Shown: one piece after another, positions 25,411 to 33,350 of the stretch
How positions within the stretch are numbered: the stretch's first letter is position 1
Layout of the letters: each line of letters starts with the position of its first letter
Assembly: GCA_903861195.1 (NCBI GenBank)
Contig: CAIOTJ010000471.1
Location: forward strand, 1-33,512
Length of the DNA: 33,512 nt
Reading direction: 5' to 3'
DNA from: an uncultured Planctomycetaceae bacterium
Lineage (GTDB): Bacteria > Planctomycetota > Planctomycetia > Planctomycetales > Planctomycetaceae
Notes under the pieces: model-generated
What the model was told of the DNA's origin: nothing
Seen by the model: only the letters and a program-made list of their open reading frames with translations
Databases searched by the model: none
Made by a program: the position numbers and the translations under genes

Positions 25411-27387
25411 TCACTCCGGGGGCGGGGCCAGCCGCTCCAGCCGGGCCGGCGTTCGGAACCACGCCTGCCCCGCCGTCGCCCGCAGTTCGGCTACCAGTTC
25501 CACCTCGGGCTGCTCTTCGCTCATGTCGAACTCGCACGCCAGCTCGGTCCAGTCGGTGGTGCTGACCAGTCCCGACTCCCGATTCTGTCCCGACAGCCGC
25601 AAACCCGCCCCCGGGCCCCGCTCATCCCCTTCGCGCGGCACCACCCCTTCCACGCGGGCCCAAAGCGTCACGCGGTATCGTCCCGCCGGCAGCCGCACCC
25701 GCTTCCGCCACGACGCTACGCAATCTCCCGAGTCTCCGACGGTCACGGTGCAGAGCACCACCGGGACCGGTTCGGCCTCCGGTGGCGATTCGGGTGGCGA
25801 TTCGGGCTCGGTTTCAGTCGGGGGTTCTGCCGGCGGAACGGCAGCAGACTCGGTGGGCGAATCCTGGGGGGAGGGATCCGACGGCATGTCCTCCGGAACC
25901 GCGTTTGCTTCCTCGGGTGTGGCTGTTTGCGAGGCGGCGTCGGGCGCTCCCTCCTGCCCGGTCGATTCCTCGGCCGGGGGACGGTTCCAGGGCGCGAGTG
26001 GATCCCCCGGCTCTTCCCCATGAGCCGCGTCTTCGGTTTCCTTCTGGGGAAACCAGCCCGCCAACAGCACGGGCCGGCTCACATCGGGGGATTCGATCTC
26101 GGGTTCGGGAGGGGCGGGGGGTTCCAGTCGGTCAGGTTCGGTCAATTGCCGGGCCGCACTGGCCCACCGCGCCTCCAGCCGGTTGCTCCAGTCCTCCCGC
26201 CATTCAGCGGTCCGACGGCCCAGTTCCGAGTCGATTTCGGCCAGCGCCGGTTGTAGCCGCTGCTGCAGCCGGTTGACCCGCGCGACCAGGTCCTGCACAT
26301 CCAGCCGTGCGAGCATCTGCCGCACCACCTCGCGGTACGCCTTCCGTCCCGCTTCGTCCCGGGCCCAGACAGCCTCCGTCACCAGCCCTCCCAGGTTGGC
26401 GAACAGGGGAAACTCGGGGTCGCCAAACGTCTGGTCCATGCCATGCGGCAGGAAATACGCCTTCCCGCTGGGGGGATCGAAATAAATCCGGTAGTTGTTC
26501 CGGTTGCCGCAGTAACCATCCCAATGGGCGATCAACAATTCGAACGCCATGAACTGGTAAAACGCCGGGAGGTCGAGCGTGCCGGCGAGGCGTTCGGCGC
26601 TCAGCACCGGGTCGGGTTCCTGACAGGCCGCCACCAGCCCCCGCAGATCGGCCCGATCGTCGGGGCCCCGACCCTCATCCCGTTCCAGCTCGGCATCGAT
26701 CTCCTGGCAGAACCCCCCGTCGTAGAGGTTTCCCCCGGGATGGACAAAGTTCCGTTTGAGAAAGTTCCGGTCGAAGCCCTCTTTGAGCACATACATTCCG
26801 AGGTCGCGGTCGTTCAGCCACACGCGGGCATGGGCGACGCGCGGGGCGGGCAGGCCCAGATCCCGGCAGATCGACGCGCAGAGCCACTCGCTGGTGTAGC
26901 TCTCATCCTGCACCGAGTTGTTGAGGTGGAACTTCCGCAGACGATGAAACTCCTGCCCTTTCAGGAACTTCCCCACATTCAGCGTGAAGGCGGGTTTGCC
27001 GTCGAGTTCCTGATAACTCCCCGCCGCCCCCTTGAGCTTCACCGCCACATCGGTGAGAGGGGCTTCCCCCTCGACGGTCAACGTGCCCCGTGCATAGCTG
27101 CGCGGTTCCGTCCGCAATCGTTCGAGCTGCGTCTCGGTGAATCGCAGGGTGATGCGGTAGACCGTGTCGGCTTCGAAGAAGTCGTCGCTGGCGTCGCGGA
27201 CGGGGTGGATCTCGATGGCCGAGACGGGCGGGGGGGCGACTGTCGTGCCCGCGAGTTTGGGGCGCGGAGGCGTCGACTCAGCCGGTGATTGGCAACCGAG
27301 AAAGTTGAGCAGGCAAATCAGCAGCAGCGCCCTTGTGGCGGCTGTCAGCTGTGGGGAGGCGATCCGCGAGCCCCACCTCGCCTTCAT
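25411..27387 (-). CDS. CotH-kinase family lipoprotein with C-terminal jelly-roll-like domain
   Basis: A 658-residue predicted lipoprotein: LLLICLLNFLGCQSP provides a lipobox with C32 as the lipidated residue. Residues ~60-330 are a CotH-type protein kinase domain: VKLKGAAGSYQ, RKFHLNNSVQDESY, HWDGYCGNRNNYRIYF (288-303) and HGMDQTFGD (315-323), matching the catalytic and metal-binding positions of CotH kinases. Residues ~430-560 are a Pro/Glu-rich linker. The C-terminal ~110 residues (RLPAGRYRVTLWARVEG to AWFRTPARLERL) look like a carbohydrate-binding jelly roll of the CBM4/9 type. CotH of Bacillus phosphorylates spore-coat proteins; planctomycete homologues are surface proteins of unknown substrate. 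ATG 27387 is chosen for the lipoprotein signal; three upstream in-frame ATG/GTG codons lack one. Confidence 0.82.
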   Translation of the reverse strand: MKARWGSRIASPQLTAATRALLLICLLNFLGCQSPAESTPPRPKLAGTTVAPPPVSAIEIHPVRDASDDFFEADTVYRITLRFTETQLERLRTEPRSYARGTLTVEGEAPLTDVAVKLKGAAGSYQELDGKPAFTLNVGKFLKGQEFHRLRKFHLNNSVQDESYTSEWLCASICRDLGLPAPRVAHARVWLNDRDLGMYVLKEGFDRNFLKRNFVHPGGNLYDGGFCQEIDAELERDEGRGPDDRADLRGLVAACQEPDPVLSAERLAGTLDLPAFYQFMAFELLIAHWDGYCGNRNNYRIYFDPPSGKAYFLPHGMDQTFGDPEFPLFANLGGLVTEAVWARDEAGRKAYREVVRQMLARLDVQDLVARVNRLQQRLQPALAEIDSELGRRTAEWREDWSNRLEARWASAARQLTEPDRLEPPAPPEPEIESPDVSRPVLLAGWFPQKETEDAAHGEEPGDPLAPWNRPPAEESTGQEGAPDAASQTATPEEANAVPEDMPSDPSPQDSPTESAAVPPAEPPTETEPESPPESPPEAEPVPVVLCTVTVGDSGDCVASWRKRVRLPAGRYRVTLWARVEGVVPREGDERGPGAGLRLSGQNRESGLVSTTDWTELACEFDMSEEQPEVELVAELRATAGQAWFRTPARLERLAPPPE

Positions 27388-27764
27388 CCGACCCGTCGGT
27401 CGTCGCACCTGCACTCCCTCACCGTGGTTCACCTGGCACCCGTCCACCGCTGGTGTCGGCACGCGCCTCATCACCTGGGGGCGTGGCATCGATCTGCGGA
27501 CCGATCGTTGCGGAATGTCACACGACACTCCGAATCGGCTCGCTCGCACTGGCCCGCAGTGTAGTGAATTCTTTGAAAACGGGGTGAATAACCTGTGTGG
27601 GAAGCTCCCGGGCTCGGCAGCTCGCGGCTCTCACCCCCTGAAAATCCGGCCACATTTCCAGATGAGCGCACATCTGTCTTCCCCACCCGATTTCTGGCGG
27701 CGATAATCAAAGAATACGAGTCACCAGTCCATCTGCCCCAACGTCGTGAGACGCCGGGCCTGCC
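27388..27764. other. Divergent gap between CotH gene and phage-like cluster
   Basis: 377 bases between divergently transcribed genes. I see no gene, tRNA or attachment-site-like direct repeat. A GATAAT hexamer at 27702-27707, 58 bases before the portal ATG, could be a -10 element but has no matching -35. A weak five-base inverted repeat, CGATC/GATCG, lies near 27490-27507. If the cluster were a recent prophage, its left end should be here or inside it. Confidence 0.45.
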
Positions 27765-29375
27765 ATGTCCAACCACCCCGACCTGCCGTCGGCGGCCGCT
27801 TCCTGGGAAGCCGGCTCCGCCTCCCATTTCTTTCCCACCGGCTCGTCCGGGGTGGAAGGGGCCGCGTCCGCCCCGGGCCCCGCGTGGTCGCGCTCCTTGG
27901 TCTCTCTGCAAGAGCGCTGGGGAGAACCGATCGAGCCGCGTGAGGCGGGATTTGGGGGGGAAGGAATGGCCCCCGCGACCCCCGCCACGCTCGAGGACCG
28001 CCGCGATGGACGGTGCCTCCCCCTGTACGAGACCGAGACCGACCTCGCCCGCCAGCGGGGGGCCGCCCGCCGACTCGCGCTGCTGACTCCCGTGGCCCTC
28101 GGGGCCCTCGACAGCCTCGCGAATTATGTCTTCGGGTCCGGCTTTACCTTGCGGGTTGAAGCCGACGACGCCCCTCTGGCATGGCGCACCGCCGCCCAGC
28201 GCGTGCTCGACCGTCTGGCCGACGACAATGACCTGGCCGGGCTCTTCGACCGCGAACTGCACCACCGCGTCCGCGAAGATGGCGAGGCGTTTGTGCAATT
28301 GGTTTCGCACCGCCGGGGAGCCTGCCGGCTGCGGTTTCTCGAACCCGAACAGATCACCGAACCAGCCCGTCCCCGCCCCCTCGAAGACTGGCTGGGGGTG
28401 TCGGAAACTCTGGTCTCCTCCTGGTCGTTCGGTGTGCATACGCCGGCGGACGACCCCACCGGGCCGCTGGGGTACCACGTGGTTCACGACAGTGCGGGCC
28501 GCGACTGGAACTATCTGCCGGTCGACCAGGTCGAGCATCTCCGCCGCAATGTGCCCCGCAATGCCAAACGTGGCGTGTCGGACTTCGCGGTGATCCAGGC
28601 CGACCTCGAGCGCGAGGCAGTGTTGCGGCGGAACACTGCCGAAGGGGCGGCGTTGCAGGCGGCCATCGCCTGGATCCTGCAGCCCCAGACATCCGACCAG
28701 GCCCCGCTGGGGATTCCCCGCAGCGAGGTTCCCGTGGCCCATCGCGCCACCCCGGTCACCACCGCCTACGAGCGGGTCCGGAGGTATCCCCCGGGAACCA
28801 TTCTGCGCCCCTCGGCGGGGCTGGAATACAAGCCCGGCCCCCTCGGTTCCGAACGGATCCCCCACTTCCTGCAGGTCGGGCAGGCGGTGCTGCGGTCGAT
28901 TGGCCTGCGCTGGAGCATGCCCGAGTACCTCATCTCGGGAGATGCCAGCAACGCCAACTACGCCTCCACCCTCGTGGCCGAGTCCCCCTTCGTCAAAGCC
29001 CGCGAGGCCGACCAGCAGTACTTCCGCCGGCACCTGCAAAGCCTCTGCTGGAAGGTGCTGCGGCTCGCCTGGCGGCACGGGGCGTTCGATCATCTGGGGG
29101 TCCCGTTCGATGTCCTGCTCGACCGGTTGACCATTCAGATCGGCGTTCCCGCCGTCGCCTCGCGCGATCCCCGGGCCTTGGCGCAGACGCACGAATTGCA
29201 ACTGCGGCTGGGACTGCTCTCGCGCCGCACCGCCGCCGCCCAGGCGGGTCTCGACTTCGACCAGGAACAACGCAACCGGGTCGCCGATCTCGATCCGGTG
29301 TGGAACCCACCTTTCGCCAATCCCTTGTCTGCCCCTTCGGAGGAACCGCCGCCGCATGACGACGCCACTGCTTGA
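27765..29375 (+). CDS. Phage portal protein-like
   Basis: A 536-residue protein with the layout of a tailed-phage portal, the dodecameric ring through which DNA enters the capsid. The N-terminal ~80 residues are low-complexity. The portal-like core runs from ~90 (RRLALLTPVALGALDSLANYVFGSGFTLRV) through HRVREDGEAFVQLV, VDQVEHLRR, AIAWILQPQ, RYPPGTILRP, and SMPEYLISGDASNANYASTLVAESPFVKA. That last stretch, followed by a helix-rich C-terminus with ALAQTHELQLRLGLLSRRTAAAQAGLD, is typical of portal proteins. It is the first gene of the cluster; no terminase subunit precedes it. The ribosome binding site is weak. The next gene's start overlaps its end by 20 bases. Assignment rests on pattern and gene order, not on a search. 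Confidence 0.78.
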   Translation: MSNHPDLPSAAASWEAGSASHFFPTGSSGVEGAASAPGPAWSRSLVSLQERWGEPIEPREAGFGGEGMAPATPATLEDRRDGRCLPLYETETDLARQRGAARRLALLTPVALGALDSLANYVFGSGFTLRVEADDAPLAWRTAAQRVLDRLADDNDLAGLFDRELHHRVREDGEAFVQLVSHRRGACRLRFLEPEQITEPARPRPLEDWLGVSETLVSSWSFGVHTPADDPTGPLGYHVVHDSAGRDWNYLPVDQVEHLRRNVPRNAKRGVSDFAVIQADLEREAVLRRNTAEGAALQAAIAWILQPQTSDQAPLGIPRSEVPVAHRATPVTTAYERVRRYPPGTILRPSAGLEYKPGPLGSERIPHFLQVGQAVLRSIGLRWSMPEYLISGDASNANYASTLVAESPFVKAREADQQYFRRHLQSLCWKVLRLAWRHGAFDHLGVPFDVLLDRLTIQIGVPAVASRDPRALAQTHELQLRLGLLSRRTAAAQAGLDFDQEQRNRVADLDPVWNPPFANPLSAPSEEPPPHDDATA

Positions 29376-30528
29376 AATCACCTTTAGCGAGACCCCGCAG
29401 GTCGACCGGGAGGCGGGAGTGATCCGGGGAGTCAAGATTCTCGGCCGCACCAGCCGCAATCACCGGGTTTACACCGATGCCGCCCTCAACCAGGCCGCCT
29501 ACCTCTACGAGGGACTGGCGGTGAACCTCGACCACCCCGCGCCATCGCAGGCCGGGGCAGGGCGGGCGGTGGCCGAGGGATTCGGCTGGCTCACCTCGGT
29601 CGGGGTGCGCGAGGCGGGGGTCTTCGGAGACCTGCACTACCTCCGCTCGCACCCTCAGGCCGAGATGATCGCCGAGGCCGCCGAACGCAACCCCCGCCGG
29701 TTTGGCCTGTCGCACAATGCGCTGGGACAGGTCCGGCAGCGCGACGGCCAATGCATCGTCGAGGCGATCGACAAAGTGCATTCCGTCGACATCGTCCAGA
29801 ACCCCGCCACCTCCTCCGGCCTGTTTGAATCGGAAACCGCCATGCCCCCCACCCTGTCCGAATCGTCCGCTCCCCCTGCCTCCGAACCGCGGGGAGAGAC
29901 CGCCTGCCAGTCCGTGCCCGCCGACACCCCCGCACGGCCCTCCGTCACCCTGAAGGAACTGTGCGAACAGGTGGAATGGTCTCCCCTGCTCGAACACCCC
30001 CTCCTGGCGGTGATGCGGGCGCGCACGCTGGCGCCGCCCGCCGATCCCGCGGCCACTCGCGACACCATCGTGCACACCGTCGTCTACGCCCTGGCCGAGG
30101 CGTTCGACCGCTACCACGCACATGAGTACGCGGAACTGTTCGCCCATCTCGCCCGGCAACTGGCCCCCACGCTCCCCCCGGGGGAACCCCGGCTGACCGA
30201 GTCGCGGTCCCCCGCCTCCCCGGCGGTGGCCACGGAACCCGCGGCGGCACGCGCCGAGAGTCTGGCCGAACGGGTCACCCAGCTCGAAACCGAATCGGCC
30301 TGCCGGACGCTGCTGGAGGAGTTGAACCGCGCCGCCGACCGCCCCCGGCTGGTCGCCCTGGCCCGTCTCACCAGCGAGTCGGACCGCCGGCAACTGATCG
30401 AAAGCTGGCCCCCCCGCGAGACCAATCCCCGCCCGCGCCCCGCCAGCTCGCCCCCGCTCTCCACCCGCGGTGAGCCGGTCGACAAGCTTCCCGACGATGT
30501 CCGCGGCTTCGTCGCCGCCCTGCGCTGA
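29356..30528 (+). CDS. Capsid maturation protease fused to scaffold-like tail
   Basis: 390 residues. The N-terminal ~160 resemble phage prohead proteases: GVIRGVKILG, a candidate catalytic histidine in VNLDHP (H60), a candidate catalytic serine in RFGLSHNA (S119), and VDIVQNPATSSGLFES (144-159), the signature that closes this domain in many tailed phages. After ~160 the protein becomes low-complexity, then helical, with a likely coiled coil at AARAESLAERVTQLETESACRTLLEELN, as expected of an internal scaffold that is removed after head assembly. Fusion of protease and scaffold in one chain is known in several phage groups. GGAGGAA precedes the ATG by about ten bases, inside the end of the portal gene. 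The coupling suggests stoichiometric synthesis. Confidence 0.72.
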   Translation: MTTPLLEITFSETPQVDREAGVIRGVKILGRTSRNHRVYTDAALNQAAYLYEGLAVNLDHPAPSQAGAGRAVAEGFGWLTSVGVREAGVFGDLHYLRSHPQAEMIAEAAERNPRRFGLSHNALGQVRQRDGQCIVEAIDKVHSVDIVQNPATSSGLFESETAMPPTLSESSAPPASEPRGETACQSVPADTPARPSVTLKELCEQVEWSPLLEHPLLAVMRARTLAPPADPAATRDTIVHTVVYALAEAFDRYHAHEYAELFAHLARQLAPTLPPGEPRLTESRSPASPAVATEPAAARAESLAERVTQLETESACRTLLEELNRAADRPRLVALARLTSESDRRQLIESWPPRETNPRPRPASSPPLSTRGEPVDKLPDDVRGFVAALR

Positions 30529-30586
30529 TTCGCGTCTGCTGTCTGCGTTCCACTCTCTCCCCTCCACTCTCTCATGCGGAGCATGT

Positions 30587-31297
30587 ATGAAGCTGCTCGA
30601 TCTGCCCCAGGCCGTCCGTGAACGGCGCATGTTTGGCTTCTTTGACGACTTTGAGTGGTACCTGGCCCCGCATCGCTGGACGTCGCTGACGGCCGATGCG
30701 GGAACCGCGGTGGCCGTCGGCTCCACCACGCCGAATGGTGCCGTGGTGCTGACCACCGCCGCGGTCGACAACAGCGAGTGCGCGGTGGGGACCACCACCC
30801 GCCCCCTGCGTCCCGCCGACGACAAGCCCCTGATGCTCGAAGGACGCATTCAGTACACCGAGGCCGCGGTCAACGCCGCGAATGTCTTCGTAGGGGTGGC
30901 CGACACCCTCGCCGCGGCCGACCTCTTGCTCGACAATGGGCAGGGGCCCCGGCCGGGACTGAATGGCGCGGGGTTGTACAAGGTCGACGGCGAGTCGACC
31001 TGGCGCGCCATCTCGGTTCGCGGGAGCGTCCCGCAGATCACCGTCACCGCGGTCCCCGCCGGTGGTCCCGCACCGCAGACCCTGCGGGTTGAGATTCAGC
31101 CCCTCGATGCCACGACCGCCGAGGTGGTCTTTCTCATCGACGATGTGCAGGTCCGCGACCCATCAGGAGGTCCGGTGAAGCACCTGTTGCCCCTCGCCGG
31201 CTTCCCCGCGCTGCAGGCGGGTGTGTTTCTCAAGGCGGGTTCGGCCGCCGCCGAAGCGCTCGCGGTCGACTACATCGCCCTCTACCAGTTGCGCTGA
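30587..31297 (+). CDS. Putative phage head decoration or structural protein
   Basis: A 236-residue protein without signal peptide, rich in beta-strand-forming residues. FFDDFEWYLAPHRWTSLTADAGT, AVAVGSTTPNGAVVLTTAAVDNSE, LEGRIQYTEAA and FLIDDVQVRD suggest a jelly-roll or concanavalin-like sandwich. Similar uncharacterised proteins sit beside capsid genes in environmental tailed phages (recollection). Its place between the protease/scaffold and capsid genes, where lambda-type modules carry a decoration gene (gpD), supports a capsid-surface role, but it is twice the size of gpD. ATG 30587 has GCGGAG upstream. The function is inference from context. Confidence 0.55.
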   Translation: MKLLDLPQAVRERRMFGFFDDFEWYLAPHRWTSLTADAGTAVAVGSTTPNGAVVLTTAAVDNSECAVGTTTRPLRPADDKPLMLEGRIQYTEAAVNAANVFVGVADTLAAADLLLDNGQGPRPGLNGAGLYKVDGESTWRAISVRGSVPQITVTAVPAGGPAPQTLRVEIQPLDATTAEVVFLIDDVQVRDPSGGPVKHLLPLAGFPALQAGVFLKAGSAAAEALAVDYIALYQLR

Positions 31298-31312
31298 ACA
31301 AGACTCTCCCCA

Positions 31313-31347
31313 GCCGGAGGAGGGGTGCGAACCACTCTGCCTCCGGC
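31313..31347 (+). promoter_or_regulatory. Inverted repeat in the capsid-gene leader
   Basis: GCCGGAGG (31313-31320) and CCTCCGGC (31340-31347) form a perfect 8-bp stem with a 19-base loop. It lies 15 bases after the stop of the upstream gene and about 97 bases before the capsid ATG. It could be a terminator or processing signal for the upstream mRNA, or a 5' stabiliser for the capsid mRNA. There is no T-tract after it. Confidence 0.5.
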
Positions 31348-31443
31348 CCATTCTCCTGGCGGCAGGTTCCTTCCGGAGCGCGCCCCCTCTTCTGACCGAC
31401 GTTGTCTTTCACTTTGCCATAACCACTGAAGGAGGCTTCCCTC

Positions 31444-32622
31444 ATGATCAAAACCACGCAACTTCGCCGGCTGTACGAGGCGGCCCAGCGCGACGCCCGG
31501 CCCGAACGGTTCTTCGACGACCTCGGTACGGCCCTGCAAACCGGCCAGCTGCAGTTGGCCGACTTCTCGCTCCGCGCCCTGTTTGAGCAGTTCATTCCCG
31601 ACGGCCGCGAACTGGTCGACTCGTGGAACCCCCGCCACGGCGGCGAAGGGCACAGCCTGCAACGACTGGAGGAAAGCGGGGCGGTGACGACCGGCACGTT
31701 CAGCCGCATCACCGGCCAGGTCGTCTACAACGCCATCCTCGACGCCTTCCGGGCCGAGTCGTTCGTCTTCTCGCCCCTGGTCCGCACCATCCCCACCCAG
31801 TTCAACGGCGAAAAGATCGCCGGGATCTCCCGGTTGGGGGATGAGGCCGAGACCGTGCCGGAAGGACGCCCTTACCCGCACGCCGGGGTGGCCGAAGACT
31901 TCCTCGAAACCCCCGCCACGACCAAGCGGGGGATGATCGTCGGCCTGACCCGCGAGGCGGTCTTCTTCGACCGCACCAATTTGCTGGTCCAGCGGACCGC
32001 CGAGGTGGGGAACTGGCTGGGAGTGAACAAAGAAAAGCGGATCATCGACTGCGTGATCGATGAGAACACCCAGGCGCACCGCTACCGCTGGAAGGGGACG
32101 ACCTATGCCACCTACCAGACGGCGGCTCCCTGGATCAATATCACCGCCACCAATCCCCTGGTCGACTGGCAGAGTCTCGACAAGGCCGAGCAGACGATGG
32201 CCGGGTTGGTCGATCCCTACACCGGCGAACCGATTCTCACCGATCCACGGCACCTGGTGGTCCCCCGCGGGCTGCTCTACACCGCCCGCCGGATCATCGG
32301 GGCCACCGAGATTCGCGTGCAGAGTCCCGGGTTCGCCACCACGGGGAATCCGAGCGAGACCGTCGCCTCCAACCCGATCAACGGCTACCAGGTCGTCAGC
32401 AGCAATCTGTTGACGAGCCGGTTGGCGAACAAGGGGTCGTGGTTCATCGGCGATGTCTCCAAGGCATTCGCCTACATGGAAAACTGGCCCCTCGCGGTCG
32501 TGCAGGCCCCCGCGAACTCCGAGGTCGAGTTCACGCACGACATCGTGCTGCGCTGGAAGGCGAGCGAACGGGGGGCCGCCGCCACGCTCGAGCCCCGTTA
32601 CATGGCCCGCAGCACTCCCTGA
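31444..32622 (+). CDS. Phage major capsid protein-like
   Basis: A 392-residue protein that reads as a tailed-phage major capsid protein, probably of the HK97 fold. Features: a helical N-terminal arm (~1-60, RRLYEAAQRDARPERFFDDL), then GTFSRITGQVVYNAILDAFR, the conserved-looking EGRPYPHAGVAEDFLETPATTKRGMIVGLTREAVFFDRTN, and VGNWLGVNKEKRIIDCVID. A C-terminal beta-rich part (VVPRGLLYTARRI, NGYQVVSSNLLTS, GDVSKAFAYMENWPLAV) looks like the A-domain and final strands of such proteins. No lysine/asparagine cross-linking pair can be assigned by eye. AAGGAGG lies nine bases before the ATG, the strongest ribosome binding site in the cluster, as expected for the most abundant particle protein. Hairpins lie on both sides of the gene. 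Confidence 0.77.
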   Translation: MIKTTQLRRLYEAAQRDARPERFFDDLGTALQTGQLQLADFSLRALFEQFIPDGRELVDSWNPRHGGEGHSLQRLEESGAVTTGTFSRITGQVVYNAILDAFRAESFVFSPLVRTIPTQFNGEKIAGISRLGDEAETVPEGRPYPHAGVAEDFLETPATTKRGMIVGLTREAVFFDRTNLLVQRTAEVGNWLGVNKEKRIIDCVIDENTQAHRYRWKGTTYATYQTAAPWINITATNPLVDWQSLDKAEQTMAGLVDPYTGEPILTDPRHLVVPRGLLYTARRIIGATEIRVQSPGFATTGNPSETVASNPINGYQVVSSNLLTSRLANKGSWFIGDVSKAFAYMENWPLAVVQAPANSEVEFTHDIVLRWKASERGAAATLEPRYMARSTP

Positions 32623-32708
32623 ACCGGGGAACCCGGGGCCGGACCATCTGGTGTCTTCTCCCCGGAGCGGCCCCCACGGCCCGTACTGGCGACTGCACGG
32701 TCCCCCCC

Positions 32709-32736
32709 GGTCCTCCCGCCCCGAACCGGGAGGGCC
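32709..32736 (+). terminator. Terminator-like hairpin after the capsid gene
   Basis: A 10-bp stem (GGTCCTCCCG at 32709-32718 with CGGGAGGGCC at 32727-32736, one G-U pair) closes an eight-base loop. It is followed by GTGGCTTTCTTTCC, a broken T-rich stretch. It lies 87 bases after the capsid stop and fits a partial terminator that would let the capsid gene be expressed above its downstream neighbours. Confidence 0.55.
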
Positions 32737-32776
32737 GTGGCTTTCTTTCCTCGCAGGGACCGCTGGCCCGACCGGG

Positions 32777-32816
32777 GTTCTCGGGCGTGGCCTCCCGCAC
32801 GCCACGCCCGCAGAAC
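32777..32816. other. Long composite stem-loop in the gap after the capsid gene
   Basis: A perfect 9-bp stem GGGCGTGGC/GCCACGCCC (32783-32791 with 32801-32809) carries an outer 5-bp stem GTTCT/AGAAC (32777-32781 with 32812-32816), separated only by a one-by-two internal loop. The apical loop has nine bases. Fourteen pairs in 40 bases outside a gene is a strong structure; no poly-T follows. Confidence 0.6.
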
Positions 32817-32990
32817 TGCCCACCGACCCGCTTCGGTGTTGCCAGGAACGGGCCCGCCGCCCCGGGGACGAAGTTCCACACGACACCCCCAAAAGCGGCC
32901 GGTCGCCCGCCTTTCGGCCATGTGCCACTCCCCCAGAATCGCGATCCCGTCTCTTCCCACGCCCCACTCCCCACGGGTTGAACCCCACTC

Positions 32991-33206
32991 ATGGATCCCC
33001 TGCTGCAACGCCGCGAATCGCTGCTGGCCGAGATCGCCCGCCTCTCTCCCGCCACGGCGGGAGGCAAACCGTCGTATCAGATCGACGGCCAGTCGGTCGA
33101 TCACACCGCCTACCGTCTCTCGCTCTACCGCGAACTGGAACAGCTCGAACGCCTGCTCTCGGCACAACAGCCCCCGACGGAACGTTTCGACCGTGGCTGG
33201 ACATGA
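32991..33206 (+). CDS. Small phage-like protein, possible head-tail joining protein
   Basis: A 71-residue, mostly helical protein: MDPLLQRRESLLAEIARLSP, then a turn with YQIDGQSVDHTAYRLSLYRELEQLERLL. Size, helix-turn-helix layout with a central YQIDGxSV-like hairpin, and position just after the capsid gene resemble gpW-type head-completion proteins of lambda (68 residues). That assignment is tentative because gpW-like proteins are too short to recognise securely. The ribosome binding site is weak. Confidence 0.5.
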   Translation: MDPLLQRRESLLAEIARLSPATAGGKPSYQIDGQSVDHTAYRLSLYRELEQLERLLSAQQPPTERFDRGWT

Positions 33207-33265
33207 CGCCCACGCTCCTGCCGTGCGGCCGGCCTGTGGGGCCAGCCGGATCCCGCCGGGCCAAA

Positions 33266-33297
33266 GGTCCGATCGGGCAAAGGTCCGATCGGGCAAA
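33266..33297 (+). repeat. Perfect 16-bp tandem duplication
   Basis: GGTCCGATCGGGCAAA occurs twice head to tail (33266-33281 and 33282-33297), preceded by a partial third unit GGGCCAAA. It lies in the 144-base gap between the small phage-like gene and the last gene. Each unit contains the palindrome CCGATCGG, so it could be a tandem operator or a slippage product. Confidence 0.95.
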
Positions 33298-33350
33298 TGT
33301 TCGCTGGCCCTGGTCCGGCCCCCGTCCCCCAATTCCGAACCGGGTGACCA

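Larger units (their letters stand above)
32623..32990. other. Structured 368-base gap after the capsid gene
   Basis: Phage structural modules rarely leave 370 bases without a gene. No open frame with convincing coding character is visible on the plus strand. The gap holds two strong inverted repeats (32709-32736 and 32777-32816) and long C or G runs. It could carry a transcript end, a processing site or a small non-coding RNA. Confidence 0.5.

Noticed and set aside
27388-27764. Left attachment site of a prophage
   Set aside because: No tRNA end, integrase or repeated core is visible, and the right end of the element is outside the window.
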